From NCBI GenBank assembly GCA_028023455.1, contig JAQFVV010006833.1, positions 245,857 to 309,856 of the forward strand: DNA of 64,000 bases. Reading direction: 5' to 3'. The stretch comes from Epiperipatus broadwayi. Taxonomy: Eukaryota; Onychophora; Udeonychophora; Euonychophora; Peripatidae. Shown one piece after another: positions 11,672 through 21,985 of this stretch. The position numbers were made by a program, and so were the translations under genes. Numbering within the stretch: the stretch's first letter is position 1; each line of letters starts with the position of its first letter. The notes beneath the pieces were generated by a model, which did no database searches, was not told the origin of the DNA, and saw nothing but the letters and a program-made list of their open reading frames with translations.

Positions 11672-11851
11672 CCCACTTCCATCAACCGAAAATGAAGGTC
11701 CTAAATTTGGTGGTGTCCTGTTTTTGGAAGAATTGGAGTTTCCCCCCTGTGGATGGCAGAACCCACTTCCATCAACCGAAAATGAAGGTCCTAAATTTGG
11801 TGGTGTCCTGTTTTTGGAAGAATTGGAGTTTCCCCCCTGTGGATGGCAGAA
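11672..11851 (+). repeat. Perfect 90-bp tandem duplication in pol
   Basis: Segments 11672-11761 and 11762-11851 are identical. The unit is 30 codons, so frame is kept, and it encodes PLPSTENEGPKFGGV... up to PPCGWQN twice. It lies in the RNase H-integrase connector. Perfect identity in an element whose LTRs differ by roughly a tenth implies a recent event or an assembly artefact. Confidence 0.95.
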
Positions 11852-11879
11852 CAGGTGGCACAAGTGACATGAAGAGACT

Positions 11880-12763
11880 TTTTGTTAGCAACTGTAAAAA
11901 ACTATATTCTCACCACCTGGCCAAATAAAGCCACAGACATAAAACTGCAACCTTTTTTTAATAGACAAAATGAACTCTCCACACACAAGAACTGTCTGCT
12001 ATGGGGGTCCCGTGTCATCATACCTTCATCGCTACAGAAATTTATCCTAAATGAGCTTCACATGGGTCACATGGGCATTGTAAGAACTAAGGCATTGGCA
12101 AGATCATATGTATGGTGGCCGTTGATGGTCCAAGACATAGAACACCTTATGAGAAAATGTATGCATTGACAAGTCATAAGGCATGCATGTCCTCATGCTC
12201 CGACACACCCCTGGGAGGCATCATTGACACCATGGTCTTGATTGCACTTGGATTTTGCAGGCCCCATAGATGGACAGATGCTTCTCATTGTTGTGGATGC
12301 ATACTCTAAGTGGTAGAGGTGCGGAGAATGCAAACAATGACTTCAAGTGCAACAGTTGCAGCACTGCGAGAACTATTTTCCACCCATGGAATACCAAAAT
12401 GTGTGGTATCCAATAATGGTCCACAATTCACATCATCAGAATTCTCAATATTCCTTGTCAGTAATGGAATCCAACAGGCACAGGTCGAACCCTACTACCC
12501 GGCAAGTAATGGTCTTGCAGAGAGGGCCGTAAAGTCAGTAAAAGAGAGCCTGAAACATGACACGTGAAAATTGGAGCCAGCATTTAGCTCGAGACCTGTT
12601 AACTCAGCACATAACACCATCTGCAGCCACAGGATTAAGCCCAGCTGAGATGCTTTTCAATAGATGTCTTCATACATGCTTGGATTTCATACATCTGGAT
12701 ATATCCCCAAGAGCCACACCAAATACACAGAAGAGAATACGTGAATTTCAATGAGATGATGTG
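11880..12763 (+). pseudogene. Pol: integrase, broken, catalytic Asp replaced
   Basis: The integrase would insert the cDNA. The N-terminal zinc-binding region has ELHMGHMGIVRTKALARSYV and KCMH, but the final Cys codon of HHCC is a TGA stop (12167-12169). The catalytic core keeps LHLDFAGP and IVVDAYSKW, then a stop at 12314-12316. The second catalytic residue lies in VVSNNGPQF (12403-12420), where the usual D of SDNGPQF is N. The glutamate is kept in SNGLAERAVKSVKE. A further frame break near 12565 leads into LSPAEMLFNRC. Two independent lesions in essential residues plus stops mean no activity. Confidence 0.88.
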
Positions 12764-13087
12764 ATTTTTGCATGAGCCACCAGGAGGGGCTCCCCTTGGA
12801 TTTCTACCAGAGTAGAACAGCAAACAGGCCCCTTGTCATATAAAGTTCGGACAGACTCGGGAGTGCAACACAAGGACATAGATCAATTGCAAGCAAGAGT
12901 GACTGTCACTGACCAATCCAGCTCAACTCCAACAGAGGAACTGATCGATTCTCCAAAAACACATTTAGCAGCAGCGGAAACCACAGACAATGCCAACCCA
13001 ACACCTCTCTGCCAACCATTTTCAAAACCATACAAGGAACACCTTTCATGTCAATGTCCGGCATATTTAGTTACGAAGTCTCATTCT
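12764..13087 (+). pseudogene. Integrase C-terminal tail and 3' region
   Basis: ATRRGSPW, QTGPLSYKVRTDSGVQ and HKDIDQLQARV match the GPY/F-like C-terminal part of Mag-type integrases, followed by a low-complexity Thr/Ser/Pro-rich tail. The frame runs on into the 3' LTR. No envelope-like protein is present. Confidence 0.75.
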
Positions 13088-13100
13088 AAGGGGAAAGGGG
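13088..13100 (+). other. Polypurine tract
   Basis: aaggggaaagggg lies directly against the 3' LTR, the standard primer position for plus-strand synthesis. Confidence 0.9.
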
Positions 13101-13329
13101 TGTTATGTATTGAGTTACGAGACGGCTCAAAGGCTAACTGTGGGATGAACATTTTTCAGTCATGGACTTTGAGTAATGGTGTCACACATTTGTTGGACTT
13201 ACTAATTTAAACTACTGTAACAAAGGTACTACAGCCACATAGTAAAATATAATTAAGTATTGTACAAATAAAATGTTAAGTGTGAAACAACTGAGTAGTA
13301 TTTATATTTAAATAAATGTAGACATAACA
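13101..13329 (+). repeat. 3' LTR of the Ty3/gypsy element
   Basis: 229 bp, starting tgttatgtattgagttacga and ending agacataaca. About 20 substitutions and one 8-base indel relative to the 5' LTR, counted by eye. Confidence 0.93.
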
Positions 13330-15480
13330 ATAAATATATTCAAATTTGAATAAAAATATTATTTAGGAAAAATTAAGATATGTACAATATATATCTTTTT
13401 AATCAGCTATTTTTTATATCAGATTATTCAGTGATCTATCTCTTTATATATTGTAAGATATGATCTTACATTCCATCAAGAACCATTAAATGCCCTTATC
13501 TACTCCAACACTAATTATCTTCATATTATATAAAGTAAGTTATATGTATAAAAAGAACGTAATCCAAAGAAAACGTATTCCCAAAAGACTAAAATGTTCA
13601 CAGCATTTTAGCCGAGAAATATTTAATTATTTCTATAATTAAAAGATAAACAACATGAAATAAAATCCATAATCCAAACTTAACTGTAAAATTTAAATAT
13701 TGATACTTAGTTTTATTATAAAAACCTTTTGTTAACTATTGTTTAATATACTTATTACAACAATAAAAGAAAAAAGATGATCAAATTTAGATGCAAGCGA
13801 TAAAATCACAAAAATGTAAAGGAAGAAAATAATACACTTTTATTATTATTAATCCAACATCCATATTGTAATGGATGCTTAAAACACCATTACAAAGTTG
13901 AAGTTTTACGGGGGTAAAAAAAAAAAAAATTATATAAGTTCGATTTTGTTTATAAAACTTAATTAATTTGTTTAAGTTTTGTGTTTTTTTTTGCTTGTAA
14001 AATATATATATATGTATGTGGGAATTATATTTAAACTACACAGCTATATTTAGTTTTAATTTTTTTTAAAAAAAAAGAAAAAAAAACTAAGATTAGTTTT
14101 TTTTTTTAAAAAGTGAATTATATAAAGAAATTGTCTTTCAGATTTAAGATTTAGATTGATAAGAATTACTAATTAAAGAAAGAAGAGAAAAGAATGTTTC
14201 ATTTGTTAATTCCTAGATCTGTAAAAGGCAATTTCTTTTCTTTAATTGCATAGCTATTGTTAGCTAGATGAAAAATTTTAAAATAATAAAAAAAAAAATT
14301 GTAATTGGCCCAGATATAAAAGATTTTTCTATAAAAGGCTCAATCGGGCTATTGTGATATAGTTGCACAAACTCGGAGAGATATTTGCACAAACTATTCC
14401 TGCATAAAGTCTGAGAGAAGAATGATTCCTGCATATTCTGAAAAAAAGCTGATCCTGCAATTATCCTACACAGACCAGAAGAAAGAATTATAGTCTTTGG
14501 AAAGACTATGGTAAGAAATTTGCTATTACTGATGCGGAGATTCTACTTAAAATGAATACCAAACTTACCGCAAGGATATTTTCTCATACCATGGTTTGCT
14601 AAGCTTTTGCCAGGACAGGTTCGTGCTTTTTGTGTCTCCATTAAGTGCCTATAATGCCCTAAGAATCAACTACAAAGAAACCACTAACCAAATCACTCAA
14701 GCCTGCTATCAGTGAATCCAGATCAAGGGACCATGCACAATAAGTCTAGTGCACTAGCATTTAACTAAATTGTTAAGGTACCTTACATTCTACAATTTAA
14801 ATAATTTTATTGTCTTAAATTGTTTTCTTTTTTAAATATACATGTATTTCAAGTTTTTATTTTTTCATTTTATGTAATTCGGTTTCTGTGCATTTGATAT
14901 GTTTCTCTTAAATGAGTCCTAGTTTCAAACATATACTGTATATTCCATTCAAGTCTTAGTAAGTAAGATAGTACAGTCTTAATTGTAATCTCAGATTGCT
15001 TTTTGTTATATAGAGTCATCTGGATATTACAGACTATTTTAATTAGCTTCTGGCTCATGACCCAATTTATTATGAGTCTGACTTGTGTCGAGAAACTATA
15101 ATTATATGTAAAATACTATTACGAAATATAATAGCATTTAGTTTAATTTCTTCAAGCTTCCACTTCATTTATTAGGGTATGTATGATCATTTTAATCCTT
15201 TCAATAGGTAGATCATGAGCTTCTAGCCTGTTTCACTCAGAGAGAGGTCAAATGATTGAAAGTAATGAAATCAATGCCCTTGTTTAGTTTCTTAAAGTTA
15301 ATGTTTCGGAAACTATTTCCTATTTCTCCTGTTTCGGCATAAACTGTAAGAAATCTCAAATATGGAGCTTCATTCTTTTCTTAACTATTGGTTATAAGCA
15401 AGAAGCTAATCCCCTTTAGTTACACAAGATCACTGAAAACTTACTAGTACTTCCGCTGCAGTCTGTCGCTCTCTAAGTCA
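13330..15480. other. AT-rich spacer, no supported gene
   Basis: Mostly A/T homopolymers and stops. The 14.33-14.78 kb part is less AT-rich and holds the promoter-like motif listed separately. I recognise no protein. Confidence 0.6.
14330..14339 (+). promoter_or_regulatory. Possible TATA box ahead of a donor-like ATG|GTAAGA
   Basis: tataaaaggc is a good core-promoter match. About 170 bp downstream, an ATG (14508-14510) is followed at once by gtaagaa, a strong 5' splice-site consensus. This could be a short first exon of an unknown transcript or a relic LTR. It is weak without transcript data. Confidence 0.25.
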
Positions 15481-15484
15481 TATT

Positions 15485-15690
15485 AAAATATTCTAGTTTG
15501 TGACAAATATACGAGTAGGATGTTTTAAGTTATTTTTAAAGTTTGTTCTCGAGATTTATGTTTATTTAATCATATTATTAAAAAATATTTTAGTTTGTGA
15601 TGAACATACGAGTAGTATGTTTTAAGTTATTTTCAAAGTTTGTTCTCAAGATTTATGTTTATTTAATCATATTAATAATAAAATATTTAT
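15485..15690 (+). repeat. ~97-bp tandem duplication
   Basis: The segment starting aaaatattctagtttgtgac (15485) recurs at about 15582 with a few substitutions and then begins a third time (aaaatattta, about 15678). Confidence 0.88.
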
Positions 15691-15977
15691 TCATTTTACT
15701 TAGTTGATTTTGTTTTCTGTTGCTACCTTCCTAACTTTCAGAACAAAACATAAGAACTCCTTTGCTTAATTGAGCTAGTCCAGTGCATTTGTGTTCGTAT
15801 ATCCTGTCTACCTTTAAAATAAATGTCTAGTTCCGATTTTCAAACTAGTGGCGACCTAGTGGTCAGTATATGCAAAAGAAAAAGGTTTTTATCCGATACA
15901 ACATATTACAAAAAAATTCAAGTCAGATGTCATACGACCAAATTTAATAAGCTTGTATTTACTAATGTTATATATAG

Positions 15978-16362
15978 AGCTCGCAAAATAAGCTCTTAAC
16001 AAGCTTTGAGAATATCTCCAACACCAGACTGGTTTCTGCTACTGGCGTCATCAGTGAGGTGCTAAGATATTCAAGCATTAGATTAAAAATACCAGGACAA
16101 GCGCAGCACTTTATCTAATGTATAACTATTAAGTAGAAAATCTGAAATTTTAGCTGGATTGGAAGACATATAGATGTCTGAAAATTTCAGATTTTCTACT
16201 TAATAGTTATACATTAGATAAAGTTTTTGGGCTTGTCTTAGTATTTTTAATCTAATGCTTGAATATCCTAGCACCTCACTGACTATGCCAGTAGCAGAAA
16301 CCGGTCTGGAGTTGAGGATATTCTCAAAGCTTGTTAAGATCTTACATTATGAGCTATATATA
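15978..16362. mobile_element. Hairpin (foldback) element with ~170-bp arms
   Basis: The left arm starts gctcgcaaaataagctctta and the right arm ends at gagc near 16362. Reverse-complemented, the right arm follows the left arm almost throughout, including tttctgctactgg, gtgaggtgcta, attcaagcattagatt and atgtataactattaagtaga. Only about 40 bp near 16150-16190 form the loop. Both ends sit in tatata-rich DNA, so a target duplication cannot be read. It is typical of a palindromic MITE. Its RNA would fold into a long hairpin. Confidence 0.88.
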
Positions 16363-16489
16363 TATTATTTGTAACACATGACATAAATAATCAACTAAAT
16401 GTATGAACTTGAACTCGTTATTTAAAAGTCAAATTAACATTAAAAACAATTAATAAAATCATCGTCTCAAAGATTAATTATGTTGTCAC

Positions 16490-16800
16490 CAGAAAATCAT
16501 AATTACATAAAAATATATTATTTTGAATAAAATTAAATATTATAGTTAAAAAAAGTTTGTCTTGTATCAATTTTTTTCAAATTTGAAATTTTTTATTAGT
16601 CATATTTTATTTCCTTATTTTTTTTTTTTTTGCGCGAATTTTAAAGTAATTTTACGATGGTGCTTTGCTTTTACGCGAATTTTGAAAAATCACAGACCGC
16701 ATCCCCCCTTTTTCAATGTAAGTTACGTCTATTTTTGCGCGATTTCGTTTGTGCGTGTTTTCTGAGGAACCTATCTATCGCATAAAACAAGACCCAGGTG
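16490..16800. mobile_element. Truncated pogo/Tigger-like MITE, right end only
   Basis: The right end ctatcgcataaaacaagacccaggtg, followed by TA, matches the right end of the complete copy at 34133-35026. The adjacent ~250 bp also match (aatttgaaattttttatta, attttaaagtaa, aaggaacctat-type motifs). No left inverted repeat was found, so the copy is truncated. It keeps GC-rich patches that have decayed in the other copy. Confidence 0.8.
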
Positions 16801-17399
16801 TATATAAATAATAACAAGTTTTAAATTTTTTGTTGGTATTAATCTTTAAGGGGGTAAATGGGATTGGATAAAGAATGGTCATAGATATCTAAATAAATTA
16901 ATTGCTTTTGTTATAATCTCTTGTTGAATAAATTGTAATAATCATGAATAGATTTGTTAAACATATGATTTTAAATAAAAGACTGTTGTTTGCATTTTTC
17001 TTTATTCATTTGTCAATTTATTACATGCTTGCACAATAAAGATAATAATATGAATATTCCCTAAAGTAGAATATTATGTGTATTTTCCCTAAGCTCAAAT
17101 TCTGGGATAAACGGAATTTAAGGGTATAGAAAAGAGATGAGTTTATATGTAGATATGTGATGTATGTTCGTGTGCTAATATATCATCTCCTAGGAGATGA
17201 GAGTGGATATGAATCAGAAGTTTAAGAATCCTAGATATGCTTTCTCATCCACTCAGCCTAATGTAATGCAAGGCTAGGACCGGGTTCCATTAAATATGGT
17301 GCATTAATGTGGGGACACGAATCTTAAATTGATATTATGATTCGATATTCTCAATTATAAAAATTACAATTGAAACATGTTAAGGTTAAGATTTTTTTC
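16801..17399. other. No gene seen
   Basis: AT-rich. A short palindrome atctcctaggagat occurs at about 17186. It may belong to the same decayed element as the next entry. Confidence 0.4.
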
Positions 17400-18030
17400 C
17401 GGAGGTGATGAATTGAACTTGAATAATGAAAAACTATGACAATTAAAAGCATAAGAAGTATTATGTAGTCAAGCACTTAAAATAATTAAATAGTAAGATA
17501 TAAAAGTAGTAAAGATGAAAAATCGAGTGAAATAACAGTTTAGTTAAACACAATTTTTGGGGAATACAGTAAAATAAGGCAATGTAGATTGATATACATA
17601 AAGATTAATATCTGAAAGTGAAAGCTTAGTAAAATAATTTAAAAAAAATAAAAGACTAATCTTAACTCAATGATCACTAGGAGTAAAATAAAAATGATGC
17701 AGTCTGAAATTATTAATGAAGGAGAAAATGAAAAGGGAAGTACGAGTTAATACAGGTAGAGGCAAAGTAGATTTCTGTTCTAAAAAATCTAAAAGCAAAA
17801 CAAAACATTGATATGTCTGTGGATTGTGTAGCAGAAACTGTCCAACTACCAGAAATAATGATTCTAGAAAAACAAAAGAAAAAACAAACACAAATAATAT
17901 CTCACTTCATTAACAAATATAGTGACCAATTTATGTGAATTAAAAGCAAATATAATGACTAATTTATCCAAAAAGATGGACAATATTGAAGCAATGGATA
18001 TGGAAGTCAGATCCATGCTTCACAGCCCTA
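17400..18030 (+). pseudogene. Decayed coiled-coil (gag-like?) reading frame, copy 1
   Basis: Frame pieces read GGDELNLNNEKL, then LKIIK and DIKVVKMKNRVK, a lysine-rich part, and LCELKANIMTNLSKKMDNIEA. The last piece matches the heptad unit of the frame at 20.6-21.2 kb. The first pieces faintly resemble a SAP-like motif, which some arthropod gag-like proteins carry. That is inference. Many stops and shifts show decay. I cannot name a family. Confidence 0.4.
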
Positions 18031-18572
18031 CATAAACCAATCAGTATTTCAAACTTGGTTTCTACTCGTATGAAAGTATTTAACAGAATTTTGCATTAAG
18101 CAGAAATATAAAGTGTTTTTGTTATCTGTTTATCGATCCTTGAAATTAGGTATTCAGGTAGAAATAATTTAGTAAAGTAAATGCAATCATAAGAAACTGT
18201 GTTTTGTAAGAATATTTTTTTGTCATAGTTTATAAAATAGGCACGTATGTGTGGTAAACATATATGCATAAATTAATGCAAGGATCTGTTGAAACTAAAA
18301 CTAACTTGAGAATATATTTTTATTTGTCTTATTCTTATGTCGAAAATTTTTTCGTGTGATTTATTTTAGATAAGCCTTCCAACATTCCTTAATGAATTAA
18401 ATTTAAATGAAAGTTTCCTTCAAGACAATTAAGTATGGCCTCTTTAATAAAAAAAAATGAAGTTAAAGCAAAAATAGATTACAAAATCTTAAAGTTTGAT
18501 TTTGGTAAAAAGAAAATTGTTTTGAAACAAAGGAGAGTGGGGGCTTGTCAAAATGTGAATGATACGAAAGAC

Positions 18573-18690
18573 AATAGACAGAGTTTTGGCTAACAGGTAT
18601 AAATAGTGGGGAGAACAAAGGAGAAAGAAAATAGACAGAGTTTTGGCTAAAAGGTATAAATAGTGGGGAGAACAAAGGAGTTGCATTCAC
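18573..18690 (+). promoter_or_regulatory. Tandemly duplicated TATA-box segment
   Basis: A 57-bp unit starting aatagacagagttttggcta is present twice (18573 and 18630). Each unit carries ggtataaatagtgggg (18596-18611 and 18653-18668), a strong TATA box. About 25 bp after the second lies ttgcattcactaa, which resembles an initiator. The same 14-base core recurs at 58972. Whether it drives a transcript is unknown. Confidence 0.5.
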
Positions 18691-20589
18691 TAATTTATCA
18701 ATTTTTTTTTTGAAGTGGAGAGAAGGAGAGTTGATATGGTTGAAGTAATTAATTTTTCGGATGAGACAATGTACAGTGACTAGTTCCTTCAGCTTCGCCT
18801 GCCATCCGGGTCTCTATCCAGCCAAATGCTGAAGATTGTAGTGTGATAAAGTGAATCGAACTGTTGAACTGTCTGCCTGTGGTTGGTATTGGTATTTCAC
18901 ATAATAAGCATGCTATCTTTACATATGAATTTCCAGTCAGCAAGCCAATCAAGGCATCATCGAAATTGTACCATTGCATAGCCAAAATCCGGTGCCGGTA
19001 ACATTTTAAAATAACTCCTCATGAACTTTTACTTTCCATATTTTTTTAAATTTTCATTTGTTCTTATTAGCATTTAACTCTTTGACTTAAGATGATGTAA
19101 TTGTATAAACATAATTTTATATATTATGCCATTTATTATTTAATCATTCTTTATAATTCCATGCTTTCCTTCACTATTCCTCATTTCTTAAATCAAATCG
19201 GTATTATATATTTCTCTTATTGTTCATGCAGTGTTGGTATTTATTTATAGGGTATATTTTAAATATTATATATATATATATTACTATTAATATAATGTCT
19301 GTTCAATAGTTTGCCAAGTCTGGGTTTTGGGAAATCTCTTTTAGTGCTGCCTTTATTTCATTTATTCTATCATTAGCTTGGGGAAGTTTCTTTTATGTAT
19401 TCATTTTCTGATGAGAGGTTGGCTGTAGTTGGTTTATTATTGTGCGAGTTTATTGCCATTTTCCTCGGCTGACCTATGGATTTGCTGAACAAACAAAAAA
19501 AAATCTTTAATTTGCCCGGATTATCATGGCCACCCAATTTAGAGAAATGTTTATCATTTTTCTCAGGATATAAGGATTTACGTAAATGTTTAGTTAGCTA
19601 AGCTAGGCTGGCTGGCATTTTGGTTTTTTTTTTCACCTGAAATTTGTCTTATGCGAATGCGCATAATTATTTCTAGTTTGCTTTTCTTATTTGAGCTTTC
19701 ATGTTCAACGTTATGCAAAGTAAGATTGGCTGGTTTATTTTATTTCCAAGTATTAATAATATTCTTATGCATCAAGCATTCATCAGCAATTACTTAGTCT
19801 TTCGCATTTGAAGTCAAATCAATTCTTTTAAATTTCTATTAAGAATGGGTTTGGAAAAATATCTGTACTTTAAATGTAAATTAAGCTTTATACTTGTTTA
19901 TGCACCATTATTTTCAGATTGATTTCCTGGGGACAGACTCAAAGAAATGTTGTTGTACAATTTCATTAAGGTATTAATAAATTAATATAAAGTTCATTGT
20001 AGCTTGCTCATGCAAAATATGCAGTTAAATGTTTGAATGTTAAAGTGGAATTATATGGCAAACCTGTTTTCATACCACAAAAGTAGTATTTAGATCTTGA
20101 GATTGCATTAAGTTTACTGAATGATTTGATAATATGCTATTTGTGGAATAGCAGAGAACAAAGCCTCCCTTTTATTACTATCTTTATTATTAAAGTATCT
20201 TTTCTTAATATGAAAATCAACATTAGTCCGTTTTATTTATTATTTGTAAATATGATATTTTGATGTTAATCTATTTGATAAATTTCCCATGATCCAAGTA
20301 TCGCAGATAGTCTTTCACACACGACTTGAGTTACGTATCATTACTTGAGATAGGTTTAATGAAGTAGTTTAATCAATTGTTACTCCCTGATGCTAGCGAG
20401 ACGGGCGGAAAAATGTGGACCTATGCATGTCTCGGACATGTTGTTGATTCATTGTTAGATTCAAAAGGTGGATGAATAGGACAGACTACCTAGTATTCTT
20501 GATATTAGATCTCGCGTATGATTGGTCTTGAGGTACTTTTGTCTACATTTTAAACCTGGTTGAATCAGCACACACATTCGACCAGCACA
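18691..20589. other. No supported gene
   Basis: A less AT-rich patch at 18750-18985 has an open minus-strand frame of 78 codons, but I recognise no domain and no second copy. The remainder is AT-rich with stops in all frames. Confidence 0.4.
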
Positions 20590-21235
20590 ATATAAAAATT
20601 GAATATACAAATGATTTATCTAAAAAGATGAAAAGTATGAAAACTGAATTAAAAGCAGATATAGCAACTGATTTATCTACAAAGATGGAAAATATGAAAA
20701 TTAAATTAAAAGCAGATATAATAAAGCAAAATACTGTTAAAATGAGATATCAATATTAAATTGCTCCAATTGAAGAAAGCTATTGATGAAAAGAACAGCA
20801 AATGTGAACAAAGATTTGAGGATTTGGAAAAGAAAATTGAAAGTAAATTAGATGCCAATTTCATAGAAATGAAACAATGCTATGATAATTTCCTATTTAA
20901 AATAGAAAAAAATCAGAAAGAATACCATCAAGATCAATAAACAAGTAGGAAATTTACAGATAGAAATGAATCAGTCTAAAAAATAACTAGATTATAAGTG
21001 AGAAATTCAGAAGAAATTTATTTCAATAGAAAATGATCATAAATGTATCAACATTAGGCAAGGTTTAATTGAAATGGAGGTAATACAAAATAAAAATGTG
21101 TTGAAAAATTAACTGAAAATCACAATAGTCTGCTAAACCAAGAAGATAGTATTAACATCCCAGTAAATCAAAGAATTAAAAATTTAGAACCTGAATATTC
21201 TAACAAATTAGAAAAACTAATTAACAATTAATATG
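20590..21235 (+). pseudogene. Decayed coiled-coil (gag-like?) reading frame, copy 2
   Basis: Reads TNDLSKKMKSMKTELKADI, then ATDLSTKMENMKIKLKADI, a direct repeat of about 22 residues. It continues in frame as KKAIDEKNSKCEQRFEDLEK, KIESKLDANFIEMKQCYDNF and IEKNQKEYHQDQ before a stop. Further pieces such as KKFISIENDHKCINIRQ and QRIKNLEPEYSNKLEKL follow after breaks. The pattern is a long charged coiled coil without catalytic motifs. Such proteins occur as gag-like or ORF1-like products of arthropod retroelements, so I infer a decayed mobile-element gene. Identity is not established. Confidence 0.5.
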
Positions 21236-21872
21236 ACTGAAATAAACGCTAAATACAAAAATGCATACAAATAATAACAACTGAAGTTATATAATTGTAT
21301 TATAATGAGAGATAGATAAAAACAACTCCTAGTGTCATATGTTATGGCTGTAGATATTAAAAAACAGAATTACACCACAATTAGATGTGAAACACAGAGA
21401 CCAACTTCATTTTTGGATTCAGGATATCAATTTCTATTAAAGTAACCTATTTTCTATTTTACTGCAAAATCTTATTGGCTAATGCTATTTTTGTATAGAA
21501 TTCTAGTGGTTTTATATAAAACATAATTTGTATTTTTTTTTTTTTTACATTTATGTTCAAGTTTGTTAATCCAAGTGGTCATCTAAGAAAAAATAATTAG
21601 TAGTCATGCTACCAAAGATTCTTTTATTATTTTATAGTTTGTAATTTTATAATGCTATAATATTTTTGAAGATCATAAATTTTCAATATTATTATATTTT
21701 TCTTCTTAATTATTATTCTTCAATAATAGCCTTTAAACTTTTCAATAAGTATTTTACTTTTTTTTTTAAACAAATGCCCAGCATATAAGTGAATTGTGTC
21801 AAAGTTGTAAGTGGAGCAAGTTTGACACTTTACTATTGATAAATATTGCACGTATGATAAAGATATATATGA

Positions 21873-21985
21873 GAAATGGTGATCTGGGTCAACTGATAAG
21901 TGCTAGTTCAGCATGAAATGCATCTTCGGGGTCATTTGTGTTTTATTGTCTTTAGTCATATGTTTTCAAAAGTATGTGTAGTGGT
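21873..21985 (+). repeat. Dispersed relative of the 441-bp satellite
   Basis: gatctgggtcaactgataag, tgctagttcagcatgaaatg and the following ttattgtctttagtcatatg align with the satellite core gataatctggaccaactgat, tgctggtttagcatgaaata and tttatcttttcgacatatat. It is a single diverged copy with no tandem partner. Confidence 0.7.

Larger units (their letters stand above)
8750..13329 (+). mobile_element. Ty3/gypsy LTR retrotransposon, Mag clade (K02A2.6-like), inactive
   Basis: A complete 4.58-kb element: LTR, primer site, gag, protease, RT, RNase H, integrase, polypurine tract, LTR. Domain order with integrase last, the zinc-knuckle gag, and the spacing and style of RT and integrase motifs match the Mag lineage often annotated as K02A2.6-like. 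No envelope frame follows pol. The flanks acaaa (8745-8749) and ataaa (13330-13334) agree at four of five bases, a possible eroded target duplication. Many stops and frameshifts, roughly 20 differences between the LTRs and loss of several catalytic residues show an old, dead copy. Confidence 0.92.

Noticed and set aside
12764-13100. Envelope gene of the Ty3/gypsy element
   Set aside because: The short frame is the integrase C-terminal tail. It has no signal peptide or membrane segment, and only about 300 bp remain before the LTR.
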